Assembly (NCBI RefSeq): GCF_937960835.1
Contig: NZ_CALGPC010000018.1
Span: 92,602-156,601 of the forward strand
Direction: 5' to 3'
Source of the DNA: an uncultured Ferrovibrio sp.
Lineage (GTDB): Bacteria; Pseudomonadota; Alphaproteobacteria; Ferrovibrionales; Ferrovibrionaceae
Length of the DNA: 64,000 nucleotides
Shown here: positions 8,105-16,957 of the stretch, in pieces
How positions within the stretch are numbered: position 1 is the first letter of the stretch
Layout: each line of letters begins with the position of its first letter
Position numbers and translations under genes: made by a program
Notes under the pieces: generated by a model
What the model was told of the DNA's origin: nothing
Database searches by the model: none
The model's input: the letters and a program-made list of their open reading frames with translations, nothing else

Positions 8105-8449
8105 CTCCCGCCGGTATCCCGAAAATCCCATCACAACAAACAGTAACGAGCGCCATCTGATACGGCGCATCGGCGGCTGACCGACTCGGCACCTGGAAAA
8201 GTCCGTCGCGTATGGTGGTTCGGATGAACGCGTGCCGCGCGTTTCCGTTTAGAGCCTTCGGCCGGCGAAGGAACCGAAAGCAGTATTGCGGGTAATCGGG
8301 CATCATGCTTCACGACGCGCCGCAGCGCACTCCGCGCCAGAAAAATCCATGCTTTGCTGCCTTCAGGCAGGGCTGACAGCCGGCCGCAAGCGAGGGCGAA
8401 AATCGGTTCCGGGGCGGCCACTTGCGGCAATTTTTGGCGAATGGTCGTG

Positions 8450-8529
8450 TTGCAGCGCCAGAGAGAACCGGCTAGAACAGCCACGGCTTCGGGGAGGGGT
8501 GGGCCTCTCCAAAGCAGACCGCTTTTTTT
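8450..8529 (+). promoter_or_regulatory. nuo operon leader: weak promoter plus hairpin and T-run
   Basis: The 436 bp between tRNA-Asp and nuoA hold no convincing gene. TTGCAG (8450-8455) and TAGAAC (8473-8478) are 17 bp apart, a weak sigma-70-like pair. Downstream, GGGGAGG (8491-8497) pairs with CCTCTCC (8504-8510, one G-T), and a run of seven T follows at 8523-8529, ending 11 bp before the nuoA ATG. The hairpin-to-T spacing is long for a classic terminator, so an attenuator is possible but unproven. Confidence 0.35.
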
Positions 8530-8540
8530 ATGGAAGGGGA

Positions 8541-8912
8541 ATGACCGTGGACGCCCTGCTACGGGAATACCTGCCGATCCTGCTTTTTCTCGGCCTAGCA
8601 ATCGTACTGGCTGTGGTCTTGGCCCTGCTGCCCTTCGTGGCCGCCAAGCGCGCCCCTGATCCTGAAAAGAATTCGACTTACGAATGCGGTTTCGAGCCGT
8701 TCAGCGATTCGCGCAAACAATTCGACGTCCGCTTCTATCTGGTCGCCATCCTTTTCATCATCTTCGACCTGGAAGTGGCCTTCCTTTTCCCCTGGGCGAT
8801 CTCGCTGGGTGAGGTCGGTGTGTATGGTTTCTGGTCGATGGTCGTTTTCCTCGGCGTTCTGACCATCGGCTTTATTTATGAGTGGAAGAAGGGAGCGCTG
8901 GAATGGGAATGA
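8541..8912 (+). CDS. nuoA: NADH-quinone oxidoreductase subunit A
   Basis: 123 residues from ATG 8541, preceded directly by GGAAGGGGA. Three membrane helices (about 9-33, 62-85, 92-112). The conserved loop K-N-S-T-Y-E-C-G-F-E-P-F after helix 1 holds the family Cys, and F-D-L-E-V-A-F-L-F-P-W lies in helix 2. NuoA is a small membrane-arm subunit near the quinone site, next to NuoH and NuoJ. First gene of the fourteen-gene operon; nuoB begins inside its end. Confidence 0.98.
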   Translation: MTVDALLREYLPILLFLGLAIVLAVVLALLPFVAAKRAPDPEKNSTYECGFEPFSDSRKQFDVRFYLVAILFIIFDLEVAFLFPWAISLGEVGVYGFWSMVVFLGVLTIGFIYEWKKGALEWE

Positions 8913-9496
8913 GCGACGGCGCCATGACCAAGCCTCAGGCGGCGGGCCTGCCCGGCGCCCCCGGCATGTCGGCCAGCAATCTGGTCCAGCCCGGTTCCCC
9001 GCAGGACACGTTCTTCAAGGATATCTCCGACGAGCTGGCCGATAAGGGCGTGGTGATCTCCACGCTCGACAAGCTGGCAAACTGGGCGCGCACCGGCTCG
9101 CTCTGGCCGATGACCTTCGGCCTGGCCTGCTGCGGCGTGGAGATGATTCACGCTTACATGGCGCGTTACGATCTCGACCGCTTCGGTTCGATGCCGCGCG
9201 CTTCGCCCCGCCAGTCCGACGTGATGATCGTCGCCGGCACGCTGACCAACAAGATGGCGCCGGCGCTGCGCAAGCTCTACGACCAGATGGCCGAGCCGCG
9301 CTACGTCATCTCGATGGGAAGCTGCGCCAATGGCGGCGGCTATTACCATTATTCCTACTCGGTGGTGCGCGGCTGCGACCGCATCGTTCCGGTCGACGTC
9401 TACGTCCCCGGCTGTCCGCCAACTGCCGAGGCGCTGGTCTACGGTCTTCTGCAATTGCAGAAGAAGATCTGGCGCACCGGAACGATTGCGCGCTGA
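8903..9496 (+). CDS. nuoB: NADH-quinone oxidoreductase subunit B (cluster N2)
   Basis: 197 residues if ATG 8903 (GGGAG upstream) is used; ATG 8909, overlapping the nuoA stop as ATGA, is an alternative. The first 40 or so residues are a poorly conserved Gly/Pro-rich extension. The N2 ligands are visible as G-L-A-C-C-G-V-E-M, M-G-S-C-A-N-G-G-G and Y-V-P-G-C-P-P-T-A-E. N2 is the last 4Fe-4S cluster and hands electrons to quinone at the NuoB/NuoD interface. Confidence 0.97.
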   Translation: MGMSDGAMTKPQAAGLPGAPGMSASNLVQPGSPQDTFFKDISDELADKGVVISTLDKLANWARTGSLWPMTFGLACCGVEMIHAYMARYDLDRFGSMPRASPRQSDVMIVAGTLTNKMAPALRKLYDQMAEPRYVISMGSCANGGGYYHYSYSVVRGCDRIVPVDVYVPGCPPTAEALVYGLLQLQKKIWRTGTIAR

Positions 9497-9519
9497 CGCG
9501 TGCGCTGAGGACGGCGAGT

Positions 9520-10179
9520 ATGACCGAGACCACTGCCCCAGATAGGAAGACGCTCGTGCACAAGCAGGAGCAGGCGCTGCGTGAGCTTGGCGAGCATATC
9601 GCGGCCAGCCTTGGAGCTGACGTGCTCGAATGGAGCGTCGCCAAGGCCGAGCTGACGATCCGCGTTCCCGCCGAGCGCATCACCAAGGTGCTGACCTTCC
9701 TGCGCGACGATGGCAATTGCCAGTTCGCCCAGCTGATGGACATCTGCGGCGTCGACTGGCCGGAGCGGCCCAAGCGTTTCGACGTCGTCTATCACCTGCT
9801 CAGCCTGAAGCTGAACCAGCGCATCCGCGTAAAGGTGGAGACTGACGAGGAGACGCCGGTGCCGTCCGTGACCGGCGTTTTCTCTTCCGCCGGCTGGTTC
9901 GAGCGCGAAACCTGGGACATGTATGGCGTGATGTTCTCCGGCCATCCGGACCTGCGCCGCATCCTCTCCGATTACGGCTTCGAGGGTCATGCGCAGCGCA
10001 AGGACTTCCCACTCAGCGGCTATGTCGAGGTGCGTTACGACAACGAGCAGAAGCGCGTGGTCTACGAGCCGGTGCAGCTGACGCAGGAATTCCGCCGTTT
10101 CGATTTCATGAGTCCGTGGGAAGGCGCCCAGTACGTGTTGCCGGGCGACGAGAAGGCGGGCGAGGGGGCCAAGTCCTAA
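9520..10179 (+). CDS. nuoC: NADH-quinone oxidoreductase subunit C
   Basis: 219 residues; 30-kDa subunit with F-A-Q-L-M-D-I-C-G-V-D-W, R-F-D-V-V-Y-H-L-L-S and the family signature E-R-E-T-W-D-M-Y-G-V-M-F-S-G-H-P-D-L-R-R-I-L. It is separate from NuoD, unlike the NuoCD fusion of enterobacteria. It belongs to the hydrophilic connecting module and carries no cofactor. Its stop is followed after one base by the nuoD ATG. Confidence 0.98.
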   Translation: MTETTAPDRKTLVHKQEQALRELGEHIAASLGADVLEWSVAKAELTIRVPAERITKVLTFLRDDGNCQFAQLMDICGVDWPERPKRFDVVYHLLSLKLNQRIRVKVETDEETPVPSVTGVFSSAGWFERETWDMYGVMFSGHPDLRRILSDYGFEGHAQRKDFPLSGYVEVRYDNEQKRVVYEPVQLTQEFRRFDFMSPWEGAQYVLPGDEKAGEGAKS

Positions 10180-10180
10180 G

Positions 10181-11359
10181 ATGGCCGAAGTCACGATTGC
10201 CAACTACATGGTCAATTTCGGGCCGCAGCATCCTGCGGCCCACGGCGTGCTGCGCCTGGTGATGGAGCTGGATGGCGAGATCGTCGAGCGTTGCGATCCG
10301 CATATCGGCCTGCTGCATCGCGGCACCGAGAAGCTGATCGAATACAAGACGTATCTCCAGGCGATGCCTTATTTCGACCGGCTCGACTATGTCGCGCCGA
10401 TGAGCCAGGAGCACGCCTTCGTGCTGGCCACCGAGCGTCTGCTCGGCTTGGAAGTGCCGGCGCGCGGTCAGGCGATCCGCGTGCTGTTTGCCGAGATCAG
10501 CCGCCTGTTGAACCATCTGCTCAACGTCACCACGCATGCGCTCGATTGCGGTGCGATGACGCCGGCGCTCTGGGGCTTCGAAGAGCGCGAGAAGCTGATG
10601 GAGTTCTACGAGCGGGTCTCGGGCGCCCGCATGCATGCGGCGTATTTCCGTCCCGGCGGCGTGCACCAGGACATGCCCAAAGGCATGGACGAGGACATCA
10701 TCAATTACCTGCCGCGCATGCTGAAGGTGATCGATGATATCGAAGGCCTGCTGACCGAGAACCGCATCTATCGCCAGCGCAACGTTGATATCGGCGTGAT
10801 CAGCGCCAAGGATGCGATGGACTGGGGCTTCTCCGGCGTGATGCTGCGCGGCTCGGGCGTTGCCTGGGACCTGCGCAAGTCGCAGCCTTACGACGGCTAC
10901 GAGAAGTACGATTTCGATATTCCGGTCGGCAAGAACGGCGATTGCTTCGACCGCTATCTGTGCCGCATCGAGGAGATGCGCCAGAGTGCCCGGATCATCA
11001 AGCAGTGCATCGAGACGATGCCAGGCGGCCCGGTTTCGTCCGACGACCGCAAGATCGTGCCGCCGCGGCGTGGCGAGATGAAGCGCTCGATGGAAGCGCT
11101 GATCCATCACTTCAAGCTCTACACCGAAGGCTTCCACGTGCCGGCTGGCGAAACCTACGCCGCCGTCGAGGCGCCGAAGGGCGAGTTCGCCGTCTATCTG
11201 ATTTCGGACGGCACCAACAAACCGTACCGGTGCCGCATCCATGCGCCGGGCTTTGCCCATCTGCAGGCCACCGACTTCATGTCGAAGGGGCATATGCTGG
11301 CCGACGCCGTCTCTATCGTCGGTAACATGGATATCGTGTTCGGGGAGATCGATCGATGA
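10181..11359 (+). CDS. nuoD: NADH-quinone oxidoreductase subunit D
   Basis: 392 residues, full-length 49-kDa subunit. N-M-V-N-F-G-P-Q-H-P-A-A-H-G is the N-terminal loop whose His lines the quinone cavity. H-I-G-L-L-H-R-G-T-E-K and the C-terminal P-G-F-A-H-L-Q and D-I-V-F-G-E-I-D-R are also diagnostic. The fold descends from NiFe-hydrogenase large subunits but lacks the metal cysteines. With NuoB it forms the quinone site. Overlaps nuoE by the ATGA arrangement at 11356-11359. Confidence 0.98.
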   Translation: MAEVTIANYMVNFGPQHPAAHGVLRLVMELDGEIVERCDPHIGLLHRGTEKLIEYKTYLQAMPYFDRLDYVAPMSQEHAFVLATERLLGLEVPARGQAIRVLFAEISRLLNHLLNVTTHALDCGAMTPALWGFEEREKLMEFYERVSGARMHAAYFRPGGVHQDMPKGMDEDIINYLPRMLKVIDDIEGLLTENRIYRQRNVDIGVISAKDAMDWGFSGVMLRGSGVAWDLRKSQPYDGYEKYDFDIPVGKNGDCFDRYLCRIEEMRQSARIIKQCIETMPGGPVSSDDRKIVPPRRGEMKRSMEALIHHFKLYTEGFHVPAGETYAAVEAPKGEFAVYLISDGTNKPYRCRIHAPGFAHLQATDFMSKGHMLADAVSIVGNMDIVFGEIDR

Positions 11360-11994
11360 GTGGCGTCCATATCGCACCCCCCGAGCAGCAGCCGGCGAGC
11401 TTCGAGTTCACGCCGGAGAATCTGGAGCTGGCGAAGAAGATCATCGCCAAGTATCCGCAGGGCCGCCAGCAGAGCGCGGTCATGCCGCTGCTCGACTTGG
11501 CCCAGCGTCAGCACGACAACTGGGTTCCGCAGGCGGCGATCCGCTACATCGCCGAGATGCTCGGCATGCCGGTGATCCGCGTGCTCGAGGTCGCCAGCTT
11601 CTACACGATGTACAACCTGGCACCGGTCGGGAAGAACTTCATCCAGGTCTGCACGACGACGCCGTGCTGGCTGCGCGGCTCCGACAAGGTGGTTGCGGCC
11701 TGCAAGAAGCATCTTGGCATCGGCCCGGGCGAGACGACGCCGGACGGCAAGTTTACCGTGATCGAGGTGGAATGCCTCGGCGCCTGCGTGAATGCGCCGA
11801 TGATGCAGATCGGCGACGACTTCTACGAGGATCTGGACGAGGAGTCGACCGGCAAGATTCTGGAGGCGCTGAAACGTGGCGAGACGCCGAAGCCCGGCCC
11901 GCAGAACGGCCGTCTGTCCTCCGAGCCGTTCGGCGGTCCGACCACATTGACCAGCTTCAATCCGCCGGCCTCCGCTGGCGGCAGTGACGATTAA
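11356..11994 (+). CDS. nuoE: NADH-quinone oxidoreductase subunit E (cluster N1a)
   Basis: 212 residues. A helical N-terminus (Q-S-A-V-M-P-L-L-D-L-A-Q-R-Q) precedes a thioredoxin-like 2Fe-2S domain whose four ligands lie in C-T-T-T-P-C and C-L-G-A-C. The last 40 or so residues (rich in Gly, Pro, Ser) extend beyond the domain, as in some other alphaproteobacteria. It supports NuoF in the NADH dehydrogenase module. Translationally coupled to nuoD. Confidence 0.97.
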   Translation: MSGVHIAPPEQQPASFEFTPENLELAKKIIAKYPQGRQQSAVMPLLDLAQRQHDNWVPQAAIRYIAEMLGMPVIRVLEVASFYTMYNLAPVGKNFIQVCTTTPCWLRGSDKVVAACKKHLGIGPGETTPDGKFTVIEVECLGACVNAPMMQIGDDFYEDLDEESTGKILEALKRGETPKPGPQNGRLSSEPFGGPTTLTSFNPPASAGGSDD

Positions 11995-12009
11995 GGCGGA
12001 GCCAGCCCC

Positions 12010-13308
12010 ATGTTGCAGGACAAGGACCGCATCTTCACCAATCTCTACGGCCAGCAGTCGTGGCGGCTTGAAGCTGCCCGCAAGCGCGGCGATTGGGACA
12101 ATACCAAGGCCATTCTTGAGAAGGGACAGGACTGGATCATCGAAGAGGTGAAGAAGTCCGGTCTGCGCGGCCGCGGCGGCGCGGGCTTCCCGACCGGCCT
12201 GAAATGGTCCTTCATGCCCAAGCAGTCCGACGGGCGCCCCAGCTATCTCGTGGTCAATGCCGACGAGGGCGAGCCGGGAACCTGCAAGGACCGCGACATG
12301 ATGCGTCACGATCCGCATAAGCTGGTTGAAGGCTGCCTGATCGCCGGTTTCGCCATGCGCGCGGTGGCGGCCTACATCTATATCCGTGGCGAGTTCTACC
12401 GCGAGGCCCAGAACCTGCAGGCCGCCATCGACGAAGCCTATGCCGCCGGTCTGATCGGCAAGAATGCCTGCGGCTCGGGCTACGATTTCGACGTCTACAT
12501 CCATCGCGGCGCCGGCGCTTATATCTGTGGCGAGGAAACCGCGCTGATCGAAAGCCTGGAGGGCAAGAAGGGCCAGCCGCGCCTGAAGCCGCCTTTCCCG
12601 GCCAATGTCGGCGTCTGGGGCTGCCCGACCACGGTCAACAATGTGGAAAGCATCGCGGTGGTGCCGACCATCCTGCGCCGCGGCGGCGACTGGTTTGCCA
12701 GCCTCGGCCGGCCGAACAACACCGGCACCAAGGTCTTCTGCATTTCCGGCCATGTGAACAAGCCGTGCAATGTGGAAGAGGAGATGGGCATCCCGCTCAA
12801 GGAGCTGATCGAGAAGCATGCCGGCGGCGTGCGCGGCGGCTGGGACAACCTGCTGGCCGTGATCCCGGGCGGCTCCTCCGTGCCGCTGCTGCCCAAGGAA
12901 ATCTGCGACGACGTGCTGATGGATTTCGACAGCCTGCGTGCTCAGCGCTCGGGCCTTGGCACCGCGGCCGTCATCGTCATGGACAAGTCGACCGACATCG
13001 TGCGCGCCATCGCGCGCCTGTCGAAGTTCTACAAGCATGAATCCTGCGGCCAGTGCACGCCGTGCCGCGAAGGCACCGGCTGGATGTGGCGGGTGATGGA
13101 GCGTCTGGTCGAGGGCCGCGCCGAGAAGCGCGAGATCGACATGCTGCTCGAGGTCACCACGCAGGTGGAAGGCCATACGATTTGCGCGCTCGGCGATGCC
13201 GCGGCGTGGCCGATCCAGGGCCTGATCCGGCATTTCCGCGGCGAAATCGAACGCCGCATCGACGCCCGCCATGCTGGCCAGCCGGTTCTGCCGGTTGCGG
13301 CCGAGTGA
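12010..13308 (+). CDS. nuoF: NADH-quinone oxidoreductase subunit F (NADH/FMN site, N3)
   Basis: 432 residues, normal length. G-R-G-G-A-G-F-P-T-G binds NADH/FMN, N-A-D-E-G-E-P-G-T-C-K-D-R-D is the conserved acidic loop, G-A-G-A-Y-I-C-G-E-E-T-A-L completes the FMN pocket, and the N3 4Fe-4S ligands are E-S-C-G-Q-C-T-P-C-R-E-G-T plus the Cys in H-T-I-C-A-L-G-D-A. It oxidises NADH at the tip of the peripheral arm. Confidence 0.98.
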   Translation: MLQDKDRIFTNLYGQQSWRLEAARKRGDWDNTKAILEKGQDWIIEEVKKSGLRGRGGAGFPTGLKWSFMPKQSDGRPSYLVVNADEGEPGTCKDRDMMRHDPHKLVEGCLIAGFAMRAVAAYIYIRGEFYREAQNLQAAIDEAYAAGLIGKNACGSGYDFDVYIHRGAGAYICGEETALIESLEGKKGQPRLKPPFPANVGVWGCPTTVNNVESIAVVPTILRRGGDWFASLGRPNNTGTKVFCISGHVNKPCNVEEEMGIPLKELIEKHAGGVRGGWDNLLAVIPGGSSVPLLPKEICDDVLMDFDSLRAQRSGLGTAAVIVMDKSTDIVRAIARLSKFYKHESCGQCTPCREGTGWMWRVMERLVEGRAEKREIDMLLEVTTQVEGHTICALGDAAAWPIQGLIRHFRGEIERRIDARHAGQPVLPVAAE

Positions 13309-13341
13309 CGGTAGCGAAGCGTAGGCGGGGAAGGTAGACGC

Positions 13342-15405
13342 ATGCCCACGTTGACCATTGACGGGATTGAGGTAACGGTCGAGCCCGGCTCGACTGTGCT
13401 GCAGGCTTGCGAAGCGGCCGGCAAGGAAATCCCGCGTTTCTGCTATCACGAGCGCCTGTCGATCGCCGGCAATTGCCGTATGTGCTTGGTCGAGCAGGAG
13501 AAGGCGCCGAAGCCGATCGCATCCTGCGCGATGCCGGCCGCCGATGGCATGGTGATCAAGACTGACACGCCGATGGTCAAGAAGGCCCGCGAAGGCGTGA
13601 TGGAATTCCTGCTGATCAACCATCCGCTGGACTGCCCGATCTGCGACCAGGGCGGCGAGTGCGACCTGCAGGACCAGGCCATGGGCTATGGCCGTGGCAC
13701 CTCGCGCTATGACGAGAACAAGCGCGCGGTCAAAGACAAGTATATGGGCCCGCTGATCGAAACGGTGATGACGCGCTGCATCCACTGCACGCGCTGCATC
13801 CGCTTCGCGCAGGAGATCGCCGGCGTGCCCGAACTCGGCGCCATTGGCCGCGGCGAGGACATGCAGATCACCACTTATCTTGAGCAGGCGCTGACCTCGG
13901 AGCTGTCCGGCAACGTCATCGACCTCTGCCCGGTAGGTGCGCTGACCTCCAAGCCCTACGCCTTCACCGCGCGCGCCTGGGAATTGCGCAAGACCGAAAG
14001 CGTCGACGTGATGGATGCCGTCGGCGCCAACATCCGCATCGACGTGCGCGGCCGCGAAGTGATGCGCGTGCTGCCGCGCCTGAACGAAGAGGTCAACGAG
14101 GAATGGCTCTCGGATAAGAGCCGCTTCGCCTATGACGGCCTGAAGCATCGCCGTCTGGACCGCCCCTATGTGCGCAAGGACGACAAGCTGCAGGAAGCCT
14201 CCTGGGGCGAGGCCTTCGCGGCCATTGCCAATGCGCTGCAGGGCCTGAATGGCAGCCAGATCGCCGCCATCGCGGGCGATCTCGCCTGCGCCGAGAGCGT
14301 CATGGCCCTCAAGGATCTGATGGGCAAGCTGGGCTCGCCCAATCTGGATTGCCGTCAGGACGGGGCCAAGATCGACCCGGCGACCCGCGCCGGCTATCTC
14401 TTCAACAGCGGCATCGCCGGCATTGAAGAGGCCGATGCGATCCTGCTGGTCGGCACCAATCCGCGCCGCGAAGCGGCCCTGATCAACGCCCGTATCCGCA
14501 AGCGCTATCTGCGCGGCAACGTCAAGATCGGTCTGATCGGCGAGCAGGTGCCGCTGACCTATCGCGTCGATTACCTTGGCGCCGGTCCGTCGACGCTGAA
14601 GGACATTGCCGAAGGCAAGCATGCTTTCGCGGACGTGCTGAAGTCCGCCCAGCGGCCGATGCTGATCATCGGTCAGGGTGCGCTCACGCGGGCCGATGGC
14701 GCCGCCATCCTGGCGCTCGCCCGCCAGGTGGCCGAGAACTGCGGTCTGGTGAAGGACGGCTGGAACGGCTTCAACATGCTGCACACGGCTGCCAGCCGTG
14801 TCGGCGCGCTCGATCTCGGCTTCGTGCCGGGCGAGGGCGGCCGCGACGTTGCGGCGATCCAGGCCGGTGCGATTTCGGGGGCGGTGAAGTTCGTCTACCT
14901 GCTCGGTGCCGATGAGCTCGACACCAGCGCCTTCGGTTCGGCCTTCGTCGTCTATCAGGGCAGCCATGGCGATGCCGGCGCCAAGCGCGCCGACGTGATC
15001 CTGCCGGGCGCGGCCTATCCCGAGAAGGACGCCACCTGGGTGAATACCGAGGGCCGCGTGCAGCTTGGCCGTCGCGCTGCGGTTCCGCCGGGCGAGGCCC
15101 GTGAGGACTGGGCGATCATCCGCGCCCTGTCGGACGTGCTCGGCCAGACCCTGCCGTACGACAATCTCGGCCAGCTGCGCCGCCGCATGCTGGAGGCGGC
15201 GCCGCATTTCGCCGCCGTCGACAAGCTGACGCCGGCTGCCTGGGGCAGCTTCGGCACGCCGGGTTCGATCACCGACGCGCCATTCAAGTCACCGATTGAC
15301 GATTTCTACCTGACCAACCCGATCGCCCGCGCCTCGGCTGTCATGGCCGAATGCTCTGCCATCGCGCGCGGCGAAACCACGCCGAAGACGGGCACCCATG
15401 ACTGA
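13342..15405 (+). CDS. nuoG: NADH-quinone oxidoreductase subunit G
   Basis: 687 residues, the short mitochondrial-like form. The N-terminal 2Fe-2S ferredoxin ligands are C-Y-H-E-R-L-S-I-A-G-N-C-R-M-C-L. The His/Cys-ligated N5 region is H-P-L-D-C-P-I-C-D-Q-G-G-E-C, and N4 is C-I-H-C-T-R-C-I. The rest is a molybdopterin-oxidoreductase-like fold without catalytic molybdenum residues. The extra N7 cluster motif of E. coli is not seen. Overlaps nuoH by 8 bp. Confidence 0.98.
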   Translation: MPTLTIDGIEVTVEPGSTVLQACEAAGKEIPRFCYHERLSIAGNCRMCLVEQEKAPKPIASCAMPAADGMVIKTDTPMVKKAREGVMEFLLINHPLDCPICDQGGECDLQDQAMGYGRGTSRYDENKRAVKDKYMGPLIETVMTRCIHCTRCIRFAQEIAGVPELGAIGRGEDMQITTYLEQALTSELSGNVIDLCPVGALTSKPYAFTARAWELRKTESVDVMDAVGANIRIDVRGREVMRVLPRLNEEVNEEWLSDKSRFAYDGLKHRRLDRPYVRKDDKLQEASWGEAFAAIANALQGLNGSQIAAIAGDLACAESVMALKDLMGKLGSPNLDCRQDGAKIDPATRAGYLFNSGIAGIEEADAILLVGTNPRREAALINARIRKRYLRGNVKIGLIGEQVPLTYRVDYLGAGPSTLKDIAEGKHAFADVLKSAQRPMLIIGQGALTRADGAAILALARQVAENCGLVKDGWNGFNMLHTAASRVGALDLGFVPGEGGRDVAAIQAGAISGAVKFVYLLGADELDTSAFGSAFVVYQGSHGDAGAKRADVILPGAAYPEKDATWVNTEGRVQLGRRAAVPPGEAREDWAIIRALSDVLGQTLPYDNLGQLRRRMLEAAPHFAAVDKLTPAAWGSFGTPGSITDAPFKSPIDDFYLTNPIARASAVMAECSAIARGETTPKTGTHD

Positions 15406-16432
15406 CGCTTTCTGGAACACGCTCTGGACCGGTTATGTCTTCCCGGGCGGGACGATCCTGGTCCATATCCTGATGCTCGTCGTGCCGCTGCTGATCGCGG
15501 TGGCCTACCTGACCCTGATGGAGCGCAAGGTGCTGGCGGCGATGTCGCTGCGCATGGGCCCGAACGTGGTCGGCCCCTTCGGCCTGCTGCAGCCCTTCGC
15601 GGATGCCGTGAAGCTGATCTTCAAGGAGCCGATCATCCCGTCGGGTGCGAACAAGTTCCTGTTCATCGCCGCACCCTGCATCACCTTCATCCTGGCGCTG
15701 ATTGCCTGGGCGGTGATCCCGGTGGCCGATGGCTGGGTGATCGCCGACATCAATGTCGGCGTGCTGTATCTCTTCGCGATCTCCTCGCTTGGCGTCTACG
15801 GCATCATCATCGCCGGCTGGTCGTCGAATTCGCGTTATGCCTTCCTCGGCGCGCTGCGCTCCTCGGCGCAGATGGTGTCCTACGAAGTCTCGATGGGCTT
15901 CGTGATCATCACCGTGCTGCTCTGCGTCGGCTCGCTCAACCTCGTCGATATCGTGGAAGCGCAGAAGACGGTCTGGTTTGCACTGCCGCTCTTCCCGATG
16001 TTCGTCATCTTCTTCATCTCGGCCCTGGCGGAGACCAACCGGCATCCCTTCGACCTGCCGGAAGCCGAGGCCGAGCTGGTCGCTGGCTATCAGGTCGAAT
16101 ATTCGTCGATGACCTTCGCGCTGTTCTTCCTTGGCGAATACGCGAACATGATCCTGATGTCGGGCATGACCTCCATCCTGTTCCTGGGAGGCTGGCTGCC
16201 GCCGCTGGACATTGCGCCATTCAATTGGATCCCGGGCATCGTCTGGTTCTGCCTCAAGATCTTCGTCTTGCTGTTCGTCTTCATCTGGGTGCGCGCCACC
16301 GTGCCGCGCTATCGCTATGACCAGCTGATGCGTCTGGGCTGGAAGGTCTTCCTGCCGGTGTCGCTGTTCTGGGTGATTGCCACCGCCGGCGTGCTGGTCG
16401 CCTTCGACCTGCTGCCTCAGGGCATGAAGTAG
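15398..16432 (+). CDS. nuoH: NADH-quinone oxidoreductase subunit H
   Basis: 344 residues, eight or nine membrane helices. Signatures are E-R-K-V-L-A-A-M-S-L-R-M-G-P-N, G-L-L-Q-P-F-A-D-A-V-K-L and the acidic cytoplasmic loop A-E-T-N-R-H-P-F-D-L-P-E-A-E-A-E-L-V. NuoH builds the membrane part of the quinone tunnel and the start of the proton pathway. Begins inside nuoG (8 bp). Confidence 0.98.
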   Translation: MTDAFWNTLWTGYVFPGGTILVHILMLVVPLLIAVAYLTLMERKVLAAMSLRMGPNVVGPFGLLQPFADAVKLIFKEPIIPSGANKFLFIAAPCITFILALIAWAVIPVADGWVIADINVGVLYLFAISSLGVYGIIIAGWSSNSRYAFLGALRSSAQMVSYEVSMGFVIITVLLCVGSLNLVDIVEAQKTVWFALPLFPMFVIFFISALAETNRHPFDLPEAEAELVAGYQVEYSSMTFALFFLGEYANMILMSGMTSILFLGGWLPPLDIAPFNWIPGIVWFCLKIFVLLFVFIWVRATVPRYRYDQLMRLGWKVFLPVSLFWVIATAGVLVAFDLLPQGMK

Positions 16433-16443
16433 GAGTACCGGTT

Positions 16444-16932
16444 ATGGCATTTCTCGACCGTAGCGCCCGCACAATCTTCCTCTGGGAAGTTCTCAAAGGC
16501 CTGGGACTCACCTTCGCCTACATGTTCAAGAAGCGGGCGACGGTGAACTATCCCTACGAAAAGGGACCGCTCAGCCCGCGTTTCCGCGGTGAGCATGCCT
16601 TGCGCCGCTACGCCAATGGCGAAGAGCGCTGCATCGCCTGCAAGCTGTGCGAGGCGATCTGCCCGGCGCTGGCCATCACCATCGAGGCCGAGCCGCGGGA
16701 AGACGGCTCGCGCCGCACCACGCGCTACGACATCGACATGACGAAGTGCATCTATTGCGGCTTCTGCCAGGAAGCCTGCCCGGTGGATGCCATCGTCGAA
16801 GGTCCGAACTTTGAGTTCGCCACCGAGACCCGCGAGGAATTGTTTTACGACAAGAACAAGCTGCTCGCGAATGGTGAGCGCTGGGAATACGAGATTTCGC
16901 GCAACATCGCCGCGGACGCGCCGTACCGTTGA
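16444..16932 (+). CDS. nuoI: NADH-quinone oxidoreductase subunit I (clusters N6a, N6b)
   Basis: 162 residues. Two 4Fe-4S motifs: C-I-A-C-K-L-C-E-A-I-C-P and C-I-Y-C-G-F-C-Q-E-A-C-P. The amphipathic N-terminal helix (F-L-W-E-V-L-K-G-L-G-L-T-F) lies on the membrane surface. It wires N5 to N2. AGGAG precedes the start; nuoJ follows after a short spacer. Confidence 0.98.
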   Translation: MAFLDRSARTIFLWEVLKGLGLTFAYMFKKRATVNYPYEKGPLSPRFRGEHALRRYANGEERCIACKLCEAICPALAITIEAEPREDGSRRTTRYDIDMTKCIYCGFCQEACPVDAIVEGPNFEFATETREELFYDKNKLLANGERWEYEISRNIAADAPYR

Positions 16933-16957
16933 GCGCGCTGACGGCGAGGGGGTAGAC

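Noticed and set aside
11194..15207. A 1337-codon open frame on the minus strand opposite nuoD-nuoG
   Set aside because: Long antisense frames are expected opposite GC-rich genes. The translation is rich in His, Gln, Arg and Ala without domain signatures, and nuoD-G on the plus strand are certain.
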